A stretch of 6,176 bases of DNA from an uncultured Prosthecobacter sp. (GTDB lineage: Bacteria > Verrucomicrobiota > Verrucomicrobiia > Verrucomicrobiales > Verrucomicrobiaceae): the NCBI GenBank assembly GCA_937941745.1, contig CALDGV010000037.1, forward strand, positions 1 to 6,176. The letters run 5' to 3'. Both the position numbers and the translations under genes were made by a program. The notes under the pieces are model-generated. The model did not search any database. It was not told where the DNA came from and saw nothing but the letters and a program-made list of their open reading frames with translations. Shown here piece after piece: positions 1-5,375 of the stretch (its first letter is position 1; each line of letters begins with the position of its first letter).

Positions 1-3000
1 GTATTCATAGGCGGTGTCCGCACGGATGCCGGCATCGACAAAGCTTGTCGCTGACCCGCCGAGGTCGGCAATGACGTCCAAGGAACCATCATCACCCCGC
101 CGTTCGATGCGAATGCCGCCCGCAAAGGGGGAAGCCGCCCATGAAAGGCTGACAGAGGTGCTCGTGACCGCCCCAAGGGCAAAACCGGAGGGTGTAGCAG
201 GCGCGGGCAGGCCTGAGAGGCTGACGTTCTGGTAGCTGGCGAGCTGGTAATCCCCCAGGTAAGTGCTGCTTCCAGACCAGTCTGCGGAATAGTGGAAAAT
301 GCCCCACAGGGCCGTTTCTGGCATCGTGGCAAGCGTGGCGCTGCCCAGCGTGGTCCAAATGCTGCCATCGGCGGAAGATTCCGCCGTGAACGTACTGCCC
401 GCACGAATGATGCGCAGCCATTGCGGCGTGTCCTGGTTGTTATCCGTGGAGGGAGTGAGGCTGATGCTGCCTCCAGCCGTGCTTCGGGCGGCCAGCTTGG
501 TGCCATGATTTGCCGCCGAACTTGCTCCCACGGCGGCGGCGGTGACGGCGTTGCTGGCCGTGGAAGCGCGCACCATCACCGCAAAGCGCGCCGAGCTTTG
601 CGCAGGCGTCGGTGTGGGCACCTGCATGGTCAGAATGCCGTCTCCAGCACGGCTTTGATGGATGAACCGCCCGGCCTCCGATGTGGCACTGCTGGTCAGC
701 CCTGAGCCGCCCATCGTCACATCTCCGATCACCCCCTCGGCGCTGACGGCGGGGGAGCTGTCGGTGATGCTCCCGATCATGGCCGAGGTCCAGGCGGGAT
801 CGAGAGCAGCAGATGGGTCCTCGATCAGCACGGCCGTGCTCGACCATTGTGCGATGGCGGCTCCGTTGGTGGGCGAACTGAGCGTGACTTTGAACTGCCT
901 GGGCAGCTGCGGTGAAGCCGTGTGAGTGACCGGCACCGTGATCGTTTTCACCCCCAGCTCGCCATCCGCCCAGTTCAGGGCGCCGCTGGTGCTCGTGTAA
1001 TGCGTGCCGGCGGCTGCACTCGAATTGGATGTGGCAAAGTTGACCGCGACAGCGCCCACAGCGCCGCCGAAACGGGTGACGTTCAGCATCACCGAACCCG
1101 CATTTTTGTTCACTTTCGCCTTCGTCGCCGTGAACTCGACAAATCCAGCCACGGCATCCCATGACGCCTCATTGGAGGGAGCCGAATCACCCGCAGAGCT
1201 AATGGCCATGACCCGGTAGTAATAAACGTTCCCCTGGATAAAGGGGCCGGCATCCATGTGGCTGGTGCTGTTTGCGGCAAGGGTGGCGATCACCTCCCAC
1301 GACCCGGCGGACGTCGTTTTACGCTCCACCCGGAAGCCGGTTTCATCGCTCGAATTGTCCTGCCAGGTCAGGGCAGCGCTGGTCGAGCTGAGGGGCGCAG
1401 CGGCGGCGAGTTCACTGGGATTCAGCGGCACGCCAGAGGCGGCACTGCTCGCCATGAGCGTGATCGGAGAGCCCACGCTCAGGTTGTAGTAGGAGCCGCC
1501 CGGCACGCTTTCCAGCTTCAGCGTGCGCACAAGGTAGGTGTAGCTGCTTCCGGCAGTCACCGTGCTGTCCGTGAAACTTGCCACCGCCAAGGGACTGGTG
1601 GTGAGCTTCACAAAGGGGCCGTCCATGTTGGCCGCACGATAGACGTGGTAGCCTGTCAGACCGCCCTCAGTGCTCGACGCCCAGCTGAGGCTGACCTGGC
1701 TGCTGGAGCTCGATCCTGCCAGCCGCCGTGGCGGCTCCACCACATGCATGCGCAGCGCCGGATCCCCCATGAGCCCGATGTGCACGCCTCGATAGGACGA
1801 ACCTCCGGGCACATAGGCCCCGCCGCCTGTGAGACCGCCGTTCATGGAAACACGAGTCATGAAGCCCATCGTCTCCCCCATGCCGGGATGATGGGGAAAC
1901 CAGTGTGGCCTGCCGGCCCAGAAGCAGGTCAGCCCCAGGGAGTCTCCCACGGCATTTCCAGCGATCATGGTGCGCATCAGGTTGTTGTCCGCATCCCAGT
2001 CACCGTGATAGCTGCCAAACAAGCTCGTGAACACGACCCGGCTCGTCTGATGGCCGACGTCGGTCGTGTTTCCAAAGCTGCTGGCGGACTCATGACTGCC
2101 GCCGCCGCAGCCGTGGCCCCAGAGGTAGTCTTTGCCGCCAGCGTAGGCTGCGGAAAACCACTGGCCGCTCGGAGCCTCGTCGATCGGCGCCTCGGGAGCC
2201 TGCCCGACGCAAGCGAAAGCGCCCATCCAGGCCGTCACAGCAAACGGCTCCGAGGTAAAGGCATGGCCAAAGCCGTCACGGATCAGCGTCCGGCGAGGAA
2301 TCGCCGCGTAGGCGCCTTGCTTGTGCCGGAAGTCGTGCGCCCGCCTCAGATAGCGCCTCAGGCGCGCCGCCTCAGGCACGGCAGATGCAGGTGAGCGGTT
2401 CAACGTATGTAAGTCCACGCGGCCGACCTGCAGTTCGACCAAGCTCGGAAAGTTTGCCTGATCGAACTTTCCGTCGCCAGGAACATTGTCGTTTTGATTC
2501 CTCGAAGCACTGGTGTTGTTCACCGTCGCATCCGTCCAGGTGCCGTCCATGTCGCCGTAATAGCCATCCGCAGGCCAGGCCCCCACATGATCGGAGTGTC
2601 CGTCCGGCGCCTGGTTGCCGGAATAAGGCACCGGCACGTGCCCGAGCAGGAACACCGCCTTCACATTCGCCGGGTCTGCCGAATAAGCAGCCGTGATCAA
2701 TGTCTTGGTGCTCACGGCCGTGCCGGAACGTGGTGCGCTGATCTGCTGCACCTTCCAGCCGTCGGCGGCCAGATCGAGCCTCAGTTGGGCGATCTCCGGA
2801 GCCAGGGGGGCCAGCATGGTGTCGTCCACCACCAGCAGCAGCGTCCCTCGCTCGTGCACCTCCGGCACCTTCACCCCGGCGCTCAGGTAGCCCATCGCCA
2901 CGTTGGGCGTCAGTCCGGTGAGGTTGCGCTCCATCCAGTATTCATATTCCACGCCAGGCAGGGCCGTCGTGTCCACATGGCTGGTCTGCGTCGTCGTCAG

Positions 3001-3222
3001 ATCGGCCAGCTTCACCCAGGCCGTCTCCCCCTTCAGCCGCCGGTGGATCTTTTGCGCTGAGATATTGCCCTGCACGCGCTGGGTCCAGTTCAGCGTGATG
3101 TGTGGGGGCACGTCTGAAACCGTGGCCTTCAAATCCACGGCGAAATCACGTGGCACGGCGGCAGGTGCCATGGTGGAGGCGGCGAAAGCGGCCAGCACAG
3201 CGCGGAAGACAAACTTTCTCAT
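1..3222 (-). CDS. Large exported multidomain protein with gingipain-like (peptidase C25) domain, FN3 and Calx-beta domains; C-terminus outside window
   Basis: One open frame of 1074 codons starts at ATG 3222 and runs off the left edge without a stop. An in-frame TGA at 3240-3238 lies six codons upstream, so no longer start exists. Residues 1-22 form a signal peptide (MRKFVFRAVLAAFAAS, then an Ala-rich APAA cleavage region). An FN3-like domain follows (about 24-120). Residues 125-495 resemble peptidase C25 (gingipain fold): a 'LLLVVDD' strand, 'FLLGHVPVP' at 191-199, 'DGYYGDMDG' at 219-227, 'VGR' at 266-268, a His motif 'GHGCG' with H370, 'TSLFGSYHGDWD' at 399-410, and a closing 'GDPALRM' at 486-492. 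Next come FN3 domains at about 497-590 and 600-690, a Calx-beta domain at about 694-802 ('AAGTHYT', 'IED'), a concanavalin-like sandwich at about 808-998 ('QWLRIIRAG', 'SSADGSIWTTLG') and the start of another FN3. It is probably secreted or surface-bound. Peptidase activity is doubtful because Ser400 occupies the expected Cys position. No good Shine-Dalgarno precedes the start. Domain calls are from motif recognition and were not searched. Confidence 0.9.
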   Translation of the reverse strand, partial: MRKFVFRAVLAAFAASTMAPAAVPRDFAVDLKATVSDVPPHITLNWTQRVQGNISAQKIHRRLKGETAWVKLADLTTTQTSHVDTTALPGVEYEYWMERNLTGLTPNVAMGYLSAGVKVPEVHERGTLLLVVDDTMLAPLAPEIAQLRLDLAADGWKVQQISAPRSGTAVSTKTLITAAYSADPANVKAVFLLGHVPVPYSGNQAPDGHSDHVGAWPADGYYGDMDGTWTDATVNNTSASRNQNDNVPGDGKFDQANFPSLVELQVGRVDLHTLNRSPASAVPEAARLRRYLRRAHDFRHKQGAYAAIPRRTLIRDGFGHAFTSEPFAVTAWMGAFACVGQAPEAPIDEAPSGQWFSAAYAGGKDYLWGHGCGGGSHESASSFGNTTDVGHQTSRVVFTSLFGSYHGDWDADNNLMRTMIAGNAVGDSLGLTCFWAGRPHWFPHHPGMGETMGFMTRVSMNGGLTGGGAYVPGGSSYRGVHIGLMGDPALRMHVVEPPRRLAGSSSSSQVSLSWASSTEGGLTGYHVYRAANMDGPFVKLTTSPLAVASFTDSTVTAGSSYTYLVRTLKLESVPGGSYYNLSVGSPITLMASSAASGVPLNPSELAAAAPLSSTSAALTWQDNSSDETGFRVERKTTSAGSWEVIATLAANSTSHMDAGPFIQGNVYYYRVMAISSAGDSAPSNEASWDAVAGFVEFTATKAKVNKNAGSVMLNVTRFGGAVGAVAVNFATSNSSAAAGTHYTSTSGALNWADGELGVKTITVPVTHTASPQLPRQFKVTLSSPTNGAAIAQWSSTAVLIEDPSAALDPAWTSAMIGSITDSSPAVSAEGVIGDVTMGGSGLTSSATSEAGRFIHQSRAGDGILTMQVPTPTPAQSSARFAVMVRASTASNAVTAAAVGASSAANHGTKLAARSTAGGSISLTPSTDNNQDTPQWLRIIRAGSTFTAESSADGSIWTTLGSATLATMPETALWGIFHYSADWSGSSTYLGDYQLASYQNVSLSGLPAPATPSGFALGAVTSTSVSLSWAASPFAGGIRIERRGDDGSLDVIADLGGSATSFVDAGIRADTAYEY
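229..801 (-). other. Concanavalin-like beta-sandwich domain within the exported protein
   Basis: Residues about 808-998 carry features of DUF1349/LamG-like concanavalin sandwiches: 'AWTSAMIGSI' at the start, 'GDGILTMQV', 'ARFAVMVRAS', 'QWLRIIRAGSTFTAESSADG' followed by Ser-Ile-Trp-Thr-Thr, then 'ALWGIFHYS'. Such domains usually bind carbohydrate or act as structural spacers in secreted proteins. No ligand can be assigned from the sequence alone. Confidence 0.65.
817..1143 (-). other. Calx-beta domain within the exported protein
   Basis: Residues about 694-802 follow the Calx-beta pattern. A strand 'VEFTATKAKVNKNAG' is followed by 'VMLNVTRFGG', the diagnostic 'AAAGTHYTSTSGALNWADG', an 'ITVPV' strand, 'FKVTLSSPTNGAAI' and a closing 'AVLIED'. 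Calx-beta domains are beta sandwiches that often bind calcium at acidic end loops. In bacteria they occur in long surface and adhesin-like proteins, which fits the flanking FN3 and concanavalin-like domains. Confidence 0.85.
1738..2850 (-). other. Gingipain-like (C25-type, caspase-like fold) domain, probably lacking the catalytic Cys
   Basis: These codons (about residues 125-495) show the order of landmarks expected of C25 peptidases: an early hydrophobic strand ending in Asp-Asp (133-134), a Leu-Leu-Gly strand (192-194), an Asp-rich 'DGYYGDMDG' segment, 'VGR' at 266-268, a 'GHG' His motif at 369-371 and a terminal 'GDPALR' at 486-491. The H370 to S400 spacing is 30 residues, close to the His-Cys spacing in gingipains. 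In those enzymes a Cys sits three residues before a Gly at the end of the following strand; here that position is Ser400 (Ser-Leu-Phe-Gly). Assignment to the fold is moderately confident and loss of Cys chemistry is an inference from alignment by eye. C372, just after the His motif, is the only nearby Cys. Confidence 0.6.
3120..3140. repeat. Inverted repeat CCGTGG-N9-CCACGG
   Basis: Perfect 6-bp arms (3120-3125 and 3135-3140) lie at about codons 28-35 of the exported-protein gene and about 135-155 bp upstream of the regulator's start. It could be an operator half-site pair, an mRNA hairpin near the start of the long gene, or chance in GC-rich coding DNA. Confidence 0.3.
3151..3170. repeat. 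Inverted repeat TGGCAC-N8-GTGCCA
   Basis: Perfect 6-bp arms (3151-3156 and 3165-3170) lie at codons 18-24 of the exported-protein gene and 105-125 bp upstream of the regulator's start. It is close to the repeat at 3120-3140 but has different arms, so the two do not define one common operator. Confidence 0.3.
3157..3222 (-). other. Signal peptide of the large exported protein
   Basis: The first 22 codons give a positively charged start (Met-Arg-Lys, then Arg7), a hydrophobic Ala/Val/Leu/Phe core, and small residues ending in Ala-Pro-Ala-Ala before Val-Pro-Arg. This is a standard Sec signal with cleavage after about residue 21 or 22. There is no cysteine at the cleavage region, so it is not a lipoprotein signal. 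Confidence 0.8.
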
Positions 3223-3275
3223 GGTCGGGGCGCTGCATCATGCCGGTCCATCCCGGCGCTGGGGAGACCAAAGTC
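3223..3275. promoter_or_regulatory. 53-bp divergent intergenic region between the exported-protein gene and the LacI-type regulator gene
   Basis: This gap must hold the 5' signals of two divergent genes, unless their promoters lie inside each other's coding sequence. It contains a 7-base direct repeat GGCGCTG at 3229-3235 and 3255-3261, a small palindrome GCAT-C-ATGC at 3235-3243, and the regulator's Shine-Dalgarno at 3261-3267. I see no convincing -35/-10 pair. The layout is compatible with the regulator controlling itself and the divergent gene, but that is an inference. Confidence 0.4.
3261..3267 (+). promoter_or_regulatory. Ribosome binding site deciding the LacI-type regulator start
   Basis: GGGGAGA lies 8 bases before ATG 3276. 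The other in-frame candidates (GTG 3102, ATG 3240, ATG 3324, ATG 3348) have no comparable purine-rich site, so this one selects 3276. Confidence 0.65.
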
Positions 3276-4373
3276 ATGCACCCGTTGCACAAGCTGCGGA
3301 TCGTGATTTCATCGAACCTCGACATGCACCGGAAACCCGCCTGCACCATGCGCGATGTGGCAGCCCACCTCGGCATTTCTCATGCCACAGTCTCTCGTGC
3401 CCTGAGGAACGACCCCCGCATCACCGAATCCGTGCGCCTCAGCGTGGTGAAGGCGGCGAACAAGCTCGGCTACCGCCGGGATCCCAGGCTGGCCGCCCTC
3501 ATGAGCCATGTTCGCGCCACCAAGGCACGGTCATTCCAAGGAACACTCGCCTGGATCACCGACCACGACATCCGCCAGCCTGCTGAACTGGCACCGCATG
3601 AGCTGTATTGGGCACCTGCGGTGAAGCGCGCCGAGGAGCTGGGCTACAAGCTGGAGCGATTCACCCATGCACGCCCTGCAGACGCATCCAGGATCGAGCG
3701 GCAGCTCCGAGCCAAAGGCATCCAGGGCATCGTCATCCAGCAGTTCAAGGCCGCCTTTGACCTGGCTGAATGGAGGTTCAACTGGCAGCACTTTGCCGTC
3801 ATTCACAATGGCTCCAGCCAGATCGTCCAGGCACTCGACAGTGTGGATGCGGATGACATTGGGAACTGTGTGCAGGTCTTCCGCCATCTCGCCAGCAGCG
3901 GGCATCGCCGGATCGGCATCTGCACCACGCATGACATTGAAACCGCCACCAACTACAGCCTGTGCACTGGCTGGCAGCGCTTCCAGCTGCTCAATCCTGG
4001 ACTGCCTGACATTCCCGCCTGCCTTCTGCCAGACCTTGGACCATCTTCGGTCAGAAGGGTCCGCCGGTGGCTTGCCGAACATCGGGTGGATGCCGTGGCT
4101 TCGCAGGTTCGTGGCATGAAGGAGATGCTGGAAAACCTCGGACGTCGCGTGCCCGAAGACCTGAGCCTCGCCTATCAAGGAGTGAACCCTTATGGCAGGA
4201 ACTCCGGCATCTGGCAGCGCGAAGACCTCATCGCTGAAGCGGCCATTGAATCGGTCATCGCCAGTGTCGAACAAGGTCGCCTGGGCCTTCCTGCCACGCC
4301 TCGCACAACCATGATCCTGGGCTCCTGGCATCCTGGCAGCACCTGCCGTTTGGATGCACACTCATCCACCTGA
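3276..4373 (+). CDS. LacI-family transcriptional regulator
   Basis: A 365-residue DNA-binding regulator of the LacI/GalR family. The helix-turn-helix lies at about residues 24-70: 'TMRDVAAHLGISHATVSRAL' (24-43), then 'RITESVRLSVVKAANKLGY'. The linker 'RRDPRLAALMSHVR' (67-80) departs from the usual LacI hinge with Asn and paired Ala residues, and looks like a variant common in Verrucomicrobiota. The rest matches the periplasmic-binding-protein-like sensor: 'SVDADDIGN' (189-197), 'GHRRIGI' (209-215), 'RVPEDLSLAYQGV', and a closing segment around 'ILGSWHPGST'. The ligand is probably a sugar or related small molecule, but it is not identifiable here. ATG 3276 is chosen for its GGGGAGA site; it leaves a 23-residue tail before the DNA-binding domain, longer than usual. 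ATG 3324 would give a more typical N-terminus but lacks a binding site. The gene is divergent from the large exported protein and convergent with the nucleoside hydrolase operon. Confidence 0.9.
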   Translation: MHPLHKLRIVISSNLDMHRKPACTMRDVAAHLGISHATVSRALRNDPRITESVRLSVVKAANKLGYRRDPRLAALMSHVRATKARSFQGTLAWITDHDIRQPAELAPHELYWAPAVKRAEELGYKLERFTHARPADASRIERQLRAKGIQGIVIQQFKAAFDLAEWRFNWQHFAVIHNGSSQIVQALDSVDADDIGNCVQVFRHLASSGHRRIGICTTHDIETATNYSLCTGWQRFQLLNPGLPDIPACLLPDLGPSSVRRVRRWLAEHRVDAVASQVRGMKEMLENLGRRVPEDLSLAYQGVNPYGRNSGIWQREDLIAEAAIESVIASVEQGRLGLPATPRTTMILGSWHPGSTCRLDAHSST

Positions 4374-4378
4374 TCATA

Positions 4379-4390
4379 CCAGCGGGCTGG
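4379..4390. terminator. Short hairpin in the convergent gap, weak terminator candidate
   Basis: CCAGC-GG-GCTGG is a perfect inverted repeat six bases after the regulator's TGA and four bases beyond the nucleoside hydrolase stop, in a 21-bp gap between convergent genes. The usable stem is only about 4 bp with a 4-base loop, and neither strand has a T-run after it, so efficient intrinsic termination is doubtful. Position is the main argument. Confidence 0.25.
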
Positions 4391-4394
4391 CACA

Positions 4395-5375
4395 TCACTT
4401 CGGCGGTTGGATGGTGAGATGCACGATGGCTTCGAGAGCGCGGCTTTGCTGCACGGAAGACATGGTAAGAAAACGATCGCGCTGGCTGGTTTGGCCTTTG
4501 CCCTTCGGCATGAAGCGTGTGAAGCCATCCTTGAGCACTTTCACGCGTCCGGGCTCCGAAAGACCAAAGAAGCCGCGCTCGGGATACACGGCCCACAATA
4601 CACTGCTCTCGTCCCAGCACGGACGATCATGCTCCGGGCCGCTGTGGAGCAAATACGCCTCTTTGACGATATGATGCGGCAGGTAGCCGAGATCGCGTTG
4701 GATCACGACACGCGGAAACGGCAGTGCCTCGCCGATCTCGTAGCCGCTCCACACGATGGGCACCTCCTCGGGCCACTGATCGGCCACGGTCTGCATGTAG
4801 CCGATGCCGTTGATGACGTTTGCTTCGAGGTGGTAGTTTGTGCGGTTACAAAACGCGAACGCACCGGCCATGATCGATAGCGCTTTGACCTTCCGCTTCA
4901 CCAACTCGACTCCGCCGGGCGATTTCAGCAGATTCGCCATGTTCGACGCGATGCCGACGCTGATGATCGTGACGCTGTGATTCGGCTGCGCGGTCAAAAG
5001 CTCGCGGATGAGCTCCACCGCATCCTTCGCGTCCTCGTTGCGCTTCAAATCGTGCGGGTAATCGGGCGAATCGGCCAGCTTGAGGTATTTGCTCTCGCGC
5101 TGCTGCGCCTTTGCATCCCGCGTGACACCCACCGGCAGGTCTGGGCGGCCGTGGAAGGTGTTCTGCGCATCCACAAAGCTCGCCGTCAGCGGATTGTTCT
5201 TCGAAACCGTCACGCCGAGCAGTTCGCAGGCTCCACGATCCGCCAGCGTGTGGCACATCGCGAGCGCCAGCACGTCATCCACATCGCCGGTGATATCGGT
5301 GTCGAAGAGGATGCGCGGCTTTTCGGCGAAGAGCGGAGAGCTGAGGGCGAAGAGAAAGAAGGCGAGGTGTTTCAT
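4395..5375 (-). CDS. Secreted nucleoside hydrolase (inosine-uridine preferring family)
   Basis: A 326-residue enzyme expected to hydrolyse the N-glycosidic bond of nucleosides, releasing a nucleobase and ribose. Residues 1-17 form a signal peptide ('MKHLAFFLFALSSPLFA', cleaved before Glu-Lys-Pro); no lipobox Cys is present, so it should act outside the cytoplasmic membrane. The Asp cluster 'DTDITGDVDDVLAL' at 25-38 is the N-terminal calcium/ribose site in its longer form, two residues more than the classic DxDPGxDD. Further family features are 'LLGVTVSKNNP' (52-62), 'SIMAGAF' (167-173), 'HLEANVI' with E184 and N186, and 'RPCWDESSVLWAV' where D255 is the likely calcium-site Asp. ATG 5375 overlaps the permease stop as ATGA and is preceded by GGAGAAG. 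An upstream TTG at 5390 is rejected because it covers that binding site. Family is secure; the preferred nucleoside is unknown, and hydrolysis of another ribosyl substrate remains possible. Confidence 0.92.
   Translation of the reverse strand: MKHLAFFLFALSSPLFAEKPRILFDTDITGDVDDVLALAMCHTLADRGACELLGVTVSKNNPLTASFVDAQNTFHGRPDLPVGVTRDAKAQQRESKYLKLADSPDYPHDLKRNEDAKDAVELIRELLTAQPNHSVTIISVGIASNMANLLKSPGGVELVKRKVKALSIMAGAFAFCNRTNYHLEANVINGIGYMQTVADQWPEEVPIVWSGYEIGEALPFPRVVIQRDLGYLPHHIVKEAYLLHSGPEHDRPCWDESSVLWAVYPERGFFGLSEPGRVKVLKDGFTRFMPKGKGQTSQRDRFLTMSSVQQSRALEAIVHLTIQPPK

Noticed and set aside
499..545. GCC/GGC-rich triplet run suggesting a repeat
   Set aside because: It encodes ordinary Ala codons in the concanavalin-like domain and shows no regular unit beyond codon bias.
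440..1162. A 240-codon minus-strand frame
   Set aside because: Same strand as the real gene but shifted; the real frame carries the Calx-beta and concanavalin-like domains, this one gives an Arg/His/Gly-rich sequence.
1258..2394. A 378-codon open frame on the plus strand
   Set aside because: It lies wholly opposite the large exported-protein gene, its translation is rich in Arg, His, Gly and Ala with no recognisable domain, and the minus frame gives clear FN3 and C25-like motifs.
2494..3060. A 188-codon plus-strand frame
   Set aside because: Antisense shadow of the exported protein; low-complexity His/Arg/Gly translation with no motif.
3102..3275. Longer regulator start at GTG 3102
   Set aside because: It would overlap the 5' end of the divergent exported-protein gene by 121 bases, has an Arg-rich nonsense-like extension, and lacks the ribosome binding site present before 3276.
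3531..4361. A 276-codon minus-strand frame opposite the regulator
   Set aside because: The plus strand encodes an unmistakable LacI-type protein here; the antisense product has no motif.
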